Positions 24,397 to 33,377 of a DNA stretch of 64,000 bases are shown here, piece by piece. A program made the position numbers and the translations under genes. This DNA is from JACTMZ01 sp044359955 (GTDB lineage Bacteria; Verrucomicrobiota; Verrucomicrobiia; Chthoniobacterales; JACTMZ01). Below the pieces are notes generated by a model, which saw only the letters and a program-made list of their open reading frames with translations, was not told the origin of the DNA and did no database searches. Positions within the stretch are counted from its first letter, which is position 1. Each line of letters starts with the position of its first letter. Location: assembly GCA_044359955.1 (NCBI GenBank), contig JBIKLF010000004.1, forward strand, positions 1 through 64,000. Direction: 5' to 3'.

Positions 24397-24882
24397 ATGA
24401 CCCGCTCCTCCTATACCGATTCCGCCCTCCGGCGCCGCGCGGCCGTGCAGATGGGTTATGCCGCACTTTTTGCCACCTTTGTCCTTTGGCCCAACCTGCG
24501 GGCGGCTCCGAGTGTCCTTTTGGTTGCCGCGACCGCCTTGGCGGCCATCTGGCTGGTCGGCGGTCTGGCCGCCTGGGTGAAACTGCCGCGGGCCGATGAG
24601 TTGTTGCTCTGCGGTGCGGCGGCGCCCTTGATGGTCGGGCTGACCCAAATGGCTTACCGTCTGGATTTCCTCCGCGTCCACGGCGCCCTCGCCCGTATGG
24701 GGGTCGAAGGTGATTCCGCCACGACCTTTGCGGCGGTGTGGGCGGCCGAGGTGGTCTTTGTGCTCCTGCCGGGCGTCGTGTTTGTTTGGTGGAATGCGCG
24801 CGCGCTGACCCCGGTCGAGCCTCCTAACTTTAATGTTCAGCCGACTCGCAGTCGGCCCTCTTCGCCTAAAAGCCGCAAGTAA
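24397..24882 (+). CDS. Hypothetical membrane protein
   Basis: A 161-residue protein with about four hydrophobic helices (near 18-35, 40-58, 70-85 and 110-132) and a Ser/Pro/Arg-rich tail. No family recognised. It is supported by codon use and by a promoter-like palindrome just upstream. Its last 46 bp overlap the end of the convergent rfbD-like gene, so the true stop may be read through repeat-like DNA and the tail may not be functional. Confidence 0.55.
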   Translation: MTRSSYTDSALRRRAAVQMGYAALFATFVLWPNLRAAPSVLLVAATALAAIWLVGGLAAWVKLPRADELLLCGAAAPLMVGLTQMAYRLDFLRVHGALARMGVEGDSATTFAAVWAAEVVFVLLPGVVFVWWNARALTPVEPPNFNVQPTRSRPSSPKSRK

Positions 24883-25739
24883 TCAGCGACCGCCTCCTGC
24901 CAAGGCCGCATGGGGCGTCCGATCAGGGCCTCGATGCGGGCACAGGACATGGGGCTGTAAACGGGACGCTTCGCGATCATGGCGGCAATGTCGGCGAGTC
25001 GGAGCGGTTCGACCGTGCGGGTTTGGACCGGGGCGCCGAGGGCGGCCGCAACTGTGATCCCCTCCTCCGCCCAATCTCGCCAGGTGCACACGCCACGGTT
25101 GCACACGTGGTAAATGCCACCCGGAGCGGATGGGGCGAACAAGGCCCGGAGCGCATCCGCAATGTCGAGCGTGTAGCTGGGCGAGGACCATTTGTCGGCC
25201 ACCGCTTTGACCGGTTCGCCACGCAGGGAGGTCTGCACCGCTTTGTCGACAAAGCTATCACGGTCCGGACCAAAGACCCACGCGACCCGGACCACGGCGT
25301 GTTGGCCGTCCGCCGCCATGACCTGTTGTTCACCGTCGAGCTTGGTTTGACCATACCACGAGATCGGCTCCGGGGCGGCATCTTCGGCGTACGGCTCCTG
25401 TGCTTGACCGGAGAAAACGTAATCCGTGCTGATCTGGATCAGCCGCGCCCCCACCTCGGTGCAGGCGCGGGCCAAGGCACCGGCCGCGTCGGCGTTGACC
25501 GTGCGGGCCAGATCACGCTCGGTTTCGCAGACGTCGACATTGGTCAGGGCGGCGGAGTTGATGACGATCGTCGGCCGTTCCGCGCGCACGCGGTTCGCGC
25601 AGGCGTCCGGATCGGAAAGGTCGCCTTCGGTGCGGCCCAAGCCGTGCACTTCACCGTCCTCGGCGCAGGCGCGAGCTAAGGCGGCGCCGAGCCGGCCCCT
25701 CGCCCCGAAGATGAGGATTTTCGGGCGCCCAGATGTCAT
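24837..25739 (-). CDS. rfbD: dTDP-4-dehydrorhamnose reductase-like SDR (RmlD/RfbD)
   Basis: A 300-residue extended short-chain dehydrogenase. It has the NAD(P) loop ILIFGARGRLGAAL, TNVDVCETERDLARTVNA, the active-site strand ISTDYVFSG and the catalytic YGQTKLDGE (Tyr-x3-Lys), which is the RmlD pattern. It would reduce dTDP-4-keto-L-rhamnose in the last step of dTDP-rhamnose synthesis, for cell-surface polysaccharide. No rfbA, rfbB or rfbC is adjacent. The ATG overlaps the stop of the TetR gene by 4 bp. A different 4-keto sugar is possible as substrate. Confidence 0.85.
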   Translation of the reverse strand: MTSGRPKILIFGARGRLGAALARACAEDGEVHGLGRTEGDLSDPDACANRVRAERPTIVINSAALTNVDVCETERDLARTVNADAAGALARACTEVGARLIQISTDYVFSGQAQEPYAEDAAPEPISWYGQTKLDGEQQVMAADGQHAVVRVAWVFGPDRDSFVDKAVQTSLRGEPVKAVADKWSSPSYTLDIADALRALFAPSAPGGIYHVCNRGVCTWRDWAEEGITVAAALGAPVQTRTVEPLRLADIAAMIAKRPVYSPMSCARIEALIGRPMRPWQEAVADYLRLLGEEGRLRVG

Positions 25740-26380
25740 GGCGCCGGCGCGGTCAAGGCCCCGAGCATGAAGGCATGCATCTCGTTCTCGAGGATATCGA
25801 ACTGCTTGTCCTCCGAGCGGATCTTGAGGAACCATTCCATGCTTTCGTGCATGAGGCGGATGCCGAGGACGGTGGCGAAGGCGCAGAAGAAACGTGCGTT
25901 GACCTGGTGCGAATGGAGCTGCGGGATGGTTCGCTGCAGCTCGACGTGGTAGCGATCAAGGACGGGCTTGTAAAAGGTCTTGTGGATTTGGGCGAAACGC
26001 TTCGGGTCGTCGATCATCATTTGCGCGACGAGGCGCACCGTGATGGCGCGGGTGTTCTTGCCCTGACGCAGGGCCTTGAACATCGGATCGATCAGCGCAC
26101 AGACCAATTCGCGAACCGGAATGGGCTCCTTGCCGTGCTTTTTACGCAGCTTGTCCAAACGCTCGAGACGCTCGGAGTTGATCGGGGTCAGCCGGCGGTC
26201 GGCCAAGGCGAAGATAAGTTTGTCCTTCGAACCAAAATGGTAGTTCACCGCGGCCAGATTGACCCCGGCGAGCAAAGTGACATCGCGGAGCGACATGCCG
26301 TGAAAACCACTGGCGGCATAAATGCCTTCGGCCGCGCGGAGGATACGTTCGCGGGTGGACTCGACAGGTTTTTTGGGCAT
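25736..26380 (-). CDS. TetR/AcrR family transcriptional regulator
   Basis: A 214-residue one-component regulator. Residues 5-55 form the TetR helix-turn-helix (TRERILRAAEGIYAASGFHGMSLRDV, then AGVNLAAVNYHFGSKDKL). The rest is a helical ligand and dimer domain with a Lys/Arg-rich segment after it. The start ATG at 26380 is fixed by MPKKPVESTRERIL. It is divergent from pdxH (84-bp spacer), where it probably binds, and coupled by ATGA overlap to the rfbD-like gene. The effector is unknown. Confidence 0.93.
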   Translation of the reverse strand: MPKKPVESTRERILRAAEGIYAASGFHGMSLRDVTLLAGVNLAAVNYHFGSKDKLIFALADRRLTPINSERLERLDKLRKKHGKEPIPVRELVCALIDPMFKALRQGKNTRAITVRLVAQMMIDDPKRFAQIHKTFYKPVLDRYHVELQRTIPQLHSHQVNARFFCAFATVLGIRLMHESMEWFLKIRSEDKQFDILENEMHAFMLGALTAPAP

Positions 26381-26464
26381 ACGACCGTTTAAAACATGCC
26401 GCGCCCCGGATGCGGCGTCAATCCCCGTCTTGGCCGGAAGGTCTCCAACCTCTAAGCTCAAGGC

Positions 26465-27139
26465 ATGAGCGATGAGCACCCGCATCCGGACGTGGCTGAA
26501 CTGCATCCGGACGTGGCTGAACTGCGGCGCAATTACACCCGCGATGGATTACGCCGGAACAGCCTTGACCCGGATCCGGTCGGGCAGTTCCGCCGGTGGT
26601 TTACCGATGCCGTGGCGGCCGAGTTGGTCGAGCCCAATGCCATGGTGCTCTCCACCACCGACGGGCGACGTCCGAGTTCCCGCACGGTCCTGCTCAAGGC
26701 CTACGACGAACGGGGCTTTGTTTTTTTCACCAACTACGAAAGCCGCAAGGCGCGGGATATCGCGGCCCAGGCCGAGGTCAGTCTGCTCTTTCCGTGGTAT
26801 CCGCTCGAGCGGCAGGTCGGTCTGCTCGGGAAAGCCGAGCGGATCAGCGCGGCGGAGTCTTTGGCTTATTTTGCATCGCGCCCCCATGGCAGCCGCCTCG
26901 GGGCTTGGGTGTCGCAGCAGAGCACGGTGATCAATTCGCGGAAATTGCTCGAAATGAAATGGGAGGAGGTGAAACGGAAATTCTCCGAGGGAGAGGTTCC
27001 CCTGCCCTCATTCTGGGGCGGTTTCCGCGTCGTTCCGGTGGAGTTCGAATTTTGGCAGGGGCGGGAAAACCGGTTGCATGACCGCTTCCGTTACGTGCGG
27101 AGCGGGGCCAGTTGGGCTATCGAGCGCCTGGCGCCGTGA
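26465..27139 (+). CDS. pdxH: Pyridoxine/pyridoxamine 5'-phosphate oxidase
   Basis: FMN-dependent oxidase of 224 residues that makes pyridoxal 5'-phosphate. Family features are PNAMVLSTTDGRRPSSRTVLLKAYDERGF (FMN site), FFTNYESRKARDI, SQQSTVINSRKLL, PSFWGGFRVVP and the C-terminal LHDRFRY. The N-terminus holds a recent in-frame 21-bp tandem duplication (HPDVAEL twice), outside the catalytic core. It is divergent from the TetR gene. Confidence 0.96.
   Translation: MSDEHPHPDVAELHPDVAELRRNYTRDGLRRNSLDPDPVGQFRRWFTDAVAAELVEPNAMVLSTTDGRRPSSRTVLLKAYDERGFVFFTNYESRKARDIAAQAEVSLLFPWYPLERQVGLLGKAERISAAESLAYFASRPHGSRLGAWVSQQSTVINSRKLLEMKWEEVKRKFSEGEVPLPSFWGGFRVVPVEFEFWQGRENRLHDRFRYVRSGASWAIERLAP
26483..26524 (+). 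repeat. Perfect 21-bp tandem duplication in pdxH
   Basis: Two identical 21-bp units lie head to tail, each encoding HPDVAEL. The lack of any substitution suggests a recent duplication. Confidence 0.95.
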
Positions 27140-27144
27140 GGGAA

Positions 27145-27208
27145 AAAGTGGCATCGGCATCCTGCCGATGATGACTCCAGAACATGGGCAGGATGCCCAT
27201 GCCACTTT
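27145..27208. repeat. REPIN-like element, family C
   Basis: Perfect inverted ends AAAGTGGCAT...ATGCCACTTT enclose hairpins ATCGGCA-TCC-TGCCGAT and ATGGGCA-GGA-TGCCCAT. The plan is the same as families A and B, but the foot is GTGG instead of GTAG. It sits 5 bp after the pdxH stop. A half copy is at 37235-37258. Confidence 0.85.
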
Positions 27209-27267
27209 CTAAACCGAGAGGATTCTCGACGCCTTCGTGCGGTCTCGTTAATTTTCCGCCCTCAATT

Positions 27268-28491
27268 ATGGCTAAAAGCAAAGCTCCTGTCGGAAACATG
27301 GTCATCGCCCAGAGCGGCGGACCGACCATGGTCATCAACCAAAGTCTCATCGGCGCCGTCCTCGAGGCGAAGAAGCACCGGCAGATCAAAAAGATTTACG
27401 GCTCGCTCCATGGTATTGCCGGGATTCTGGGTGAGAACTTCATCGACCTGCGCAAGGAGAGCGCCGCGACGCTCGAAGCGGTGGCCCAGACTCCATCATC
27501 GGCGCTCGGTTCGGTGCGAAAAAAGCCGACCAAGGACGACTGCCTTGCCATCTTTCATGTCCTGCAGAAATACGACGTCCGCTATTTTTTCTACATCGGC
27601 GGCAACGACACGGCCGAGACCACGCACATCATCAACGAGGAAGCCAAGGCGAACAATTACCTGCTGCAGTGCTTCCACATCCCCAAGACGATCGACAACG
27701 ATTTGCGCGAGAACGACCACACGCCCGGCTTCGGCAGCGGCGCCCGCTTTGTCGCCGAAGCCTTCATGGGCGACAATCTCGACAACCGCGCGTTGCCCGG
27801 GGTGAAGATCAATATCATCATGGGACGTCATGCCGGCTTTCTCACCGCGGCGGCGGCCCTGGCGCGGGTCCATCCCGATGACGGTCCGCACCTCGTCTAT
27901 TTGCCCGAGCGCCCGTTCGACGAAAACAAGTTCGCCCGGGACGTCGAGCGGGTTTACGCCAAGCTCGGACGTTGCGTGGTCGCCGTTTCGGAAGGCATTT
28001 GCGATAAGAACAGCACGGCGATCGCGGCCAAGCTGAGCCAGGAAGTCGATTCGCATGGCAATGTGCAGTTGAGCGGCTCCGGGGCACTCGGCGATCTGCT
28101 TTCCGGGATCATCAAAACTAAAACCAAAATTTCCCGCGTCCGGGCCGACACCTTCGGCTATCTGCAGCGCTCGTTTCCGGACATGGCGTCGTCCGTCGAT
28201 TCGGCCGAAGCCCGCGAGGTCGGCAGGCTGGCCGTGCGGCATGCCGTCGCCGCGAACAAGCAGAGCGGATCGGTCACGATCAACCGGAAAGCCGGCAAGA
28301 AATACGCGCCATGCTACGGACTGGTCGAATTGCGCAAGGTCGCGAAAGGCACCCGCCACATGCCGGACAACTTCATCCACAAAGATGCCAATGACGTGAC
28401 TCCGGCCTTCATCGCCTATGCCAAGCCGCTGGTCGGCAAGTTGCCGGTGATCGGGCGGTTCAAGGGTCTGAAAGTCAAAAAGCTGAAGTAG
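27268..28491 (+). CDS. pfp: Pyrophosphate-dependent 6-phosphofructokinase
   Basis: A 407-residue phosphofructokinase of the PPi-using type, which converts fructose 6-phosphate and PPi reversibly to fructose 1,6-bisphosphate. The donor-site signature is GGNDTAET (111-118), with Asp114 where ATP enzymes have Gly. The active-site motif is PKTIDND (139-145), with Lys140 in place of the Gly of ATP enzymes. Both changes mark PPi dependence. IIMGRHAGFLTAAAAL is the second substrate motif. The start ATG at 27268 (MAKSKAPVGNMVIAQSGGPT) is used; longer in-frame starts fall in the repeat. Confidence 0.92.
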   Translation: MAKSKAPVGNMVIAQSGGPTMVINQSLIGAVLEAKKHRQIKKIYGSLHGIAGILGENFIDLRKESAATLEAVAQTPSSALGSVRKKPTKDDCLAIFHVLQKYDVRYFFYIGGNDTAETTHIINEEAKANNYLLQCFHIPKTIDNDLRENDHTPGFGSGARFVAEAFMGDNLDNRALPGVKINIIMGRHAGFLTAAAALARVHPDDGPHLVYLPERPFDENKFARDVERVYAKLGRCVVAVSEGICDKNSTAIAAKLSQEVDSHGNVQLSGSGALGDLLSGIIKTKTKISRVRADTFGYLQRSFPDMASSVDSAEAREVGRLAVRHAVAANKQSGSVTINRKAGKKYAPCYGLVELRKVAKGTRHMPDNFIHKDANDVTPAFIAYAKPLVGKLPVIGRFKGLKVKKLK

Positions 28492-28556
28492 CTAACGAAG
28501 GAAGACATCTCGGCCCGCCTTTCCGTCCGAACATCACCCGTCCGCTTGACACAGTC

Positions 28557-29732
28557 ATGAGATCACGCACCTCGAAAGCTCGCCGACGGCAGCGGGAAAG
28601 AGCGACGACGGATCCGAGCCGCCATGGCTGTCGGGCGCTGGTGTTCGTTGAGTCTGCCCCCCTGCGGAAGACCGCCGCGGCCGAAGCACGGGCCTTGATG
28701 AAGGAGACGGAGCGGCTCCGCGGGGAACTCGAGGCTTTCGAGCGTGTCGCCGTGCCGGAATTCGAACGGTGGAAAGCCGTGCAGTTCGGGACGTTGCTGA
28801 CGGGACTGCGGGAAACGGAAGCTAGACTGCAACAGACCGGCGACATCCTCGAAAATCTCCACGCCCGCGCCTTTTTCGAAGGTATTTCGCCCGAGGAAGC
28901 CTACCTGCGGGAAAAAGCGGATGAAGCAGAAGCGCAGCGGCGTGAAGCTGGAAGGGTGGAAGACGAGGAGATCGACGGCGAGGAGTTCACCGACGAGGAG
29001 ATGATGCGGCCCGTGGTAGACGCGTTTATCCGCGAGGTTTTCGGACTCGATCCGCGGGAAGTTCCGCCGAACGTTTACGCGGAAATACTTCGAGATTTCC
29101 AGGGTCCACCCCGCGGAGGCTCCGGGGCGCAGGAGGAGGCGGAACAAAGGGGTCCGCGGCCTGCTGCCACGCCCCGGCGCGCCGGTCCCGAAAGTCCGCT
29201 GGAGGCGCGGCTGAAGGAACTTTACCGGCAGCTGGCCCGTCGCTTGCATCCCGACGCCGGGGGCCGTGGCGCGACGATCGACCTCTGGCACGATTTTCAG
29301 GAGGCGCATGGTCGCGGGGATGTCGAGCGGCTGGAAATTCTCGTGGCGGTAACCGACTTGCGCGAGGGAATCGATGCGGCGGGGAGCACGCTTTTCCATT
29401 TGCGCGAGGCGGCGCGCGAATTCCGCCGCGGCGTGCGAGCCCTGCGCCAACGGCTGTCCGCAGCCCGCCGCTCGGAGGCATGGAAGCTGTGGAAGGGCCA
29501 GGACCGCACGAAGCTGGCGCACGAAATGCGCAAGAAACTCCACCGGGAACACTTCCAACTGCAGGAAAAGGCGAAGTTTCTGGAGCAGGAACTGGCACGG
29601 ATCAAACGCGCGGCGGAGGAGTTGGCGCGGAGGAAGGGGCGGCAGAAGCCAAGGAAACGTGCCCGCCCCCGCCGCCCGCAGCGGGTTGAGACCGATGATA
29701 CTTTTGATTTTTTCTCCGCCCCGGACTGGTGA
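28557..29732 (+). CDS. J-domain-like coiled-coil protein
   Basis: A 391-residue charged, cytosolic protein. Residues 40-130 are a likely coiled coil. Residues 216-262 look like a shortened J-domain: helix LEARLKELYRQLARRLHPDAGG with the HPD motif at 231-233, then LWHDFQEAHGRGDVERL. Residues 285-365 are a second coiled coil, followed by a basic stretch (KGRQKPRKRARPRRPQR) and an acidic/aromatic end. The HPD motif suggests it recruits DnaK. It is convergent with the SNF2 gene, 9 bp apart. I cannot assign a family name. Confidence 0.72.
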   Translation: MRSRTSKARRRQRERATTDPSRHGCRALVFVESAPLRKTAAAEARALMKETERLRGELEAFERVAVPEFERWKAVQFGTLLTGLRETEARLQQTGDILENLHARAFFEGISPEEAYLREKADEAEAQRREAGRVEDEEIDGEEFTDEEMMRPVVDAFIREVFGLDPREVPPNVYAEILRDFQGPPRGGSGAQEEAEQRGPRPAATPRRAGPESPLEARLKELYRQLARRLHPDAGGRGATIDLWHDFQEAHGRGDVERLEILVAVTDLREGIDAAGSTLFHLREAAREFRRGVRALRQRLSAARRSEAWKLWKGQDRTKLAHEMRKKLHREHFQLQEKAKFLEQELARIKRAAEELARRKGRQKPRKRARPRRPQRVETDDTFDFFSAPDW

Positions 29733-29741
29733 CTTCCCGGT

Positions 29742-32700
29742 TTAGCGCAACACCTTCGCGGGCTCGGGACGGCGCCGCGTCGGGCCGCGCACCGGCGGCC
29801 CAGCGGCCTCGTCATCATCCTCCCCCAGCAGGAAGCGGAAGTCGTCGAGGGTGAGCGCTTGGGCGAAGCTTTCCTCGCCGAGGATGTCATGGGCCAGCCG
29901 GCCTTTGTGCTTTTGCAGGGCGCGAATTTTTTCCTCGATGCTGTTTTTGACGAGCAGGCGGTAGGCGAAGACCGTTTGTTTCTGTCCGATGCGGTGGGTG
30001 CGGTCGATGGCCTGGGCTTCGACGGCCGGATTCCACCACGGGTCGAAGAGGACCACGTAGCTGGCGGCGGTAAGATTGAGGCCGGTGCCGCCGGCTTTGA
30101 GACTGATGAAGAACACCGCCGGGCCGTCATGATTCTGGAATTCCCCGACCAGCGCACCCCGATCCTCGGTGCGACCCGTGAGGGTGAACCGTTTCCACGA
30201 GCGTGCGGCGGCTTCTGCGTCGAGAATTTCGAGCATGGTGACGAATTGTGAAAAGACGAGGACCTTCTGGCCTTCCTCCATAAGCGGCTCGAGCGTCTCG
30301 AGCAAGGCGACCACTTTGGCGCTTTCCGGGGCGTCCTTCGCGATCTCCGCCCCACCCTCCTCGTCCAACCCGACGAGTCGGGGGTGACAGCAGATTTGGC
30401 GGAGGCGCAGCAGACTGGTGAGGATGTTGAAGCGCAGTTTGTCGAGTTGATGGGGCGTGCGGACTTTGAGGAGTTGGGCCCGGGCGCGCTTCAATTCGGC
30501 GCGGTAAAGGTCCGCCTGCCGGCCTTCCAATTCGACGAAAAGATCCTCTTCCACACGATCGGGCAAATCGCGGGCGACTTCGTTTTTGGTGCGACGGAGA
30601 AGAAAGGGGCGCGTGCGGGCGGCCAGGCGGCGCCGGGCCAGCGGGTCATCGCTCCGTTCGAACTGACGCGTGAAGGCCGCGCGATGGCCCAGCACACCGG
30701 GCATGGCGAAGGCGAAAATGGACCAAAGGTCGGTGAGACGGTTTTCGATGGGCGTGCCGGTCAGAGCCAGCCGTTGCGGAGCGACGAGGGCGCAGGCGGT
30801 GCGGGCATTTTGCGAACCCGGATTCTTGATCGCTTGAGCTTCGTCGACGATGACAGCGCCCCAGACATTCTTTTGCAGGGCGTCGGCGTGGGCGCGCAAC
30901 TGCGCGTAGTGAATCACCAGAAGATCAGCCGACCCGTCCAACGCCTTTCGGCCGGCCGTGGCGCGGTTCCAAACTTCGACGCGGAGGCCGGGATAAAATT
31001 TGGCGGCCTCCGCCCGCCAGTTGTCCTGCACGGATTTCGGGCAAATCACGAGCGCGGGTCCGCCGAGCAACCCCTGCTCGCGCAGCCAAGCCAGCCAGGC
31101 CAGCGCCTGCACGGTCTTGCCCAGACCCATGTCGTCGGCCAGCACCCCACCGAAGCGGTTCTCGGAGAGGTAGGCGAGGAAATGGAATCCTTCCACTTGA
31201 TAGGGACGCAGATCCGCCGTGAGGGCGCGCGGCAGGTCCGGGGTGACGCGGGTCTTGATTTCCTCCAGCCGCCGCCGCACCTGCGCCACGCGGTCCTTCG
31301 ACAGCAAGTGGCTCGGGCCTTTGGCCAGGGCGCCGAGTTGCAAAACATGGAGGCGCTGACGTTCGGGGCCGATGTCGTGGGCGGCGAGTCCGATGGCCGC
31401 GAGTTCTTTTTCCTCCTCCCCGCTGAGGTCCCACTCCAACCGCCGCCAACCCTTGCCTTCCAGTCGCACCCAGCGGCCGGAGGCTTTGAGGAGGAGCGCG
31501 ACTTCCGGCTCGCTCAGTTCGGTGTCGGTGAGTTCGAGGCCGACGCGGAGGTCAAACCAGTCGATCTGGCCCTGGGCTTCCTCGACATCCAAACGCAGGC
31601 GCCCCGCGACACGACCATCGGCCAAGCTGGCCAGTTCACCATCGAGTTGCACATTGCAACCATCCGGCCGCGCCGCCAGCCATTCGGCAAATCGCTGTGG
31701 CCAATCTTTCCCATTGATCCGCTGCTCGAGCCAAATCCCCGATGTACGCGTGTCGTTGGCCAATCGCCAGGGCAGGGCTTGGAGCCAAGCCGCGGTCGGC
31801 GGCAGAATGCTGTCGTCGATATCCAGCAAGGCGTCCCCGGTCTCAGCGCCGGCGGACGTGCCGCGGCGGCGCGACTCCTCGTGCCAACCATCCCCGACCC
31901 ATTGCAGAGCCCCGCGTTCCGGCAAAGCCGGCGTGGCGCGGGCGCGGAGCCACACGTACTCGCTGGCGGCGTAATGCGGGCGAACCACTTTGGCCTCCAC
32001 TTCGACTTTGCGCCGCAGTTGGCGGACCCGCCGGGCGAGACGGCCGGGCAGCGGCAAGGCCAACCGGCGGAGGACGGCGAGGCCCTCGGCGGATTCGAGC
32101 GCGCGGGCGGGAATGATGGCCGGCAGGGGTAAGGGTTCCGCCGCCCGCGGCCAGCTCCCGACCGTGTAAACGGCGGCCGGTGTGACATAAAAGCAGGGTT
32201 CGCCGGGAACGATGGCCAGCGCCGGGGGCGCCGGTCGTCCTTCCGCATCGACGAGGTTCAGGCGGTAGGATCCGTCGGTTGCAGCCGTGGGCTCCTCCAG
32301 TTGCCACTGCAGAGGGCTCGGCACCTGTTCAAGCGGGTCACCGTTCGGCCCGGCCAGATGCACGGCAGAGGCGTTGTTGTCTTCCAACAAACTGGCGAGG
32401 CAGCGCAACAATGAGTCCTCGTGCGGGGCGGCCCGCAGGCCGCGGAAGTTTCCGTAGCCGTCAATCGTCACGCCGAGCACAGCGGCCGAACCGCGTCCGA
32501 CCCTCGCGCTGGCACCTTTGCGCAGCACGCGCAGAGCCTGTTCCACCGCGGTGCGGGTGGCTTTGACAAATTCGCCGGCGCTCCCGGCCCGCATTTCGAC
32601 AGATCCCCCGTCCCGGTTCAGCCGCAGGCGGAATGTCGGCAGCAGGGCTGCGGTGACGGACGGCTCGGTCCAACGCGCCAGCGAAGTTTTCCACACCTGC

Positions 32701-33377
32701 ACCGCCTCCAGCTCGTCGCGCACCGCGCGGCACTGCTTGAGGAGGACTTCATCCACGGCCTGCGGCAGCGGATCCGGAAGAACAAGCTGCCGCTGTTTTG
32801 CGGTCAGGGCCAGCCAGGCGAGAAACTCCGCGGCCGTGGAAGGTGGAGATTCGCCAGGGAAAATGGTGATTTGGTCGCTATGGTGCCCAAGGTAAAAAGG
32901 CCGGCCGAAAGCTACATAAAACTCTCCCGCGTCGACCTGCGGCTGGCCCGCATTCATCCATGACTGGGCCGCGGCGAGCAATTTGCAGCACTTTCCCGAC
33001 AACTTTGTCCGCACCCGGGCCTCCACGAGTTGGCGGAGAGCGCCCGGCGCAGCGGCCGCCCGAGGCTCAACAATCCGCAGCGGGCCGGCCTTGGTGCAAT
33101 GTAAAATCACGGCCGCCGCGTGTTTGCAATAATCGCCGAAAGAACACGTGCAAGCGGTTTCCACAAAGTCGTCGAAGAACATGACCCGCACACGGTAACT
33201 GCGGCTGCCGCACACCTTGGCTTCGATGCACTGACTCTCGTCGTCCCAGCGCACCTCTCCCACCGCGCCAGTCGCCAGCAGGTCGCGCCCGCGTTGCTTT
33301 TGCAGCCTCCCGAAGAACGCCATGGTCGCCTTCAGACGCGATGTCTCCTCCTCGCTCAGGTCCAAGTCATCGCTCAT
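29742..33377 (-). CDS. SWIM-domain SNF2/HepA-family helicase-like ATPase
   Basis: A 1211-residue DNA translocase. An N-terminal SWIM zinc motif is at Cys76-x-Cys78-x5-Cys84-x-His86 (ACTCSFGDYCKH). A long middle region of about 600 residues has no clear domain. The C-terminal SNF2 ATPase has Walker A ADDMGLGKTVQALAWL, VIVDEAQAIKN (DEAQ box), LTGTPIENRLTDLWSIF, VFSQFVTMLEIL and the final TAASYVVLFDPWWNPAVEAQAIDR-type motif VI. It is the last gene of a four-gene operon and starts inside the end of the DUF2237 gene (ATGA). A role in nucleoprotein remodelling or repair is likely; its target is unknown. Confidence 0.93.
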   Translation of the reverse strand: MSDDLDLSEEETSRLKATMAFFGRLQKQRGRDLLATGAVGEVRWDDESQCIEAKVCGSRSYRVRVMFFDDFVETACTCSFGDYCKHAAAVILHCTKAGPLRIVEPRAAAAPGALRQLVEARVRTKLSGKCCKLLAAAQSWMNAGQPQVDAGEFYVAFGRPFYLGHHSDQITIFPGESPPSTAAEFLAWLALTAKQRQLVLPDPLPQAVDEVLLKQCRAVRDELEAVQVWKTSLARWTEPSVTAALLPTFRLRLNRDGGSVEMRAGSAGEFVKATRTAVEQALRVLRKGASARVGRGSAAVLGVTIDGYGNFRGLRAAPHEDSLLRCLASLLEDNNASAVHLAGPNGDPLEQVPSPLQWQLEEPTAATDGSYRLNLVDAEGRPAPPALAIVPGEPCFYVTPAAVYTVGSWPRAAEPLPLPAIIPARALESAEGLAVLRRLALPLPGRLARRVRQLRRKVEVEAKVVRPHYAASEYVWLRARATPALPERGALQWVGDGWHEESRRRGTSAGAETGDALLDIDDSILPPTAAWLQALPWRLANDTRTSGIWLEQRINGKDWPQRFAEWLAARPDGCNVQLDGELASLADGRVAGRLRLDVEEAQGQIDWFDLRVGLELTDTELSEPEVALLLKASGRWVRLEGKGWRRLEWDLSGEEEKELAAIGLAAHDIGPERQRLHVLQLGALAKGPSHLLSKDRVAQVRRRLEEIKTRVTPDLPRALTADLRPYQVEGFHFLAYLSENRFGGVLADDMGLGKTVQALAWLAWLREQGLLGGPALVICPKSVQDNWRAEAAKFYPGLRVEVWNRATAGRKALDGSADLLVIHYAQLRAHADALQKNVWGAVIVDEAQAIKNPGSQNARTACALVAPQRLALTGTPIENRLTDLWSIFAFAMPGVLGHRAAFTRQFERSDDPLARRRLAARTRPFLLRRTKNEVARDLPDRVEEDLFVELEGRQADLYRAELKRARAQLLKVRTPHQLDKLRFNILTSLLRLRQICCHPRLVGLDEEGGAEIAKDAPESAKVVALLETLEPLMEEGQKVLVFSQFVTMLEILDAEAAARSWKRFTLTGRTEDRGALVGEFQNHDGPAVFFISLKAGGTGLNLTAASYVVLFDPWWNPAVEAQAIDRTHRIGQKQTVFAYRLLVKNSIEEKIRALQKHKGRLAHDILGEESFAQALTLDDFRFLLGEDDDEAAGPPVRGPTRRRPEPAKVLR

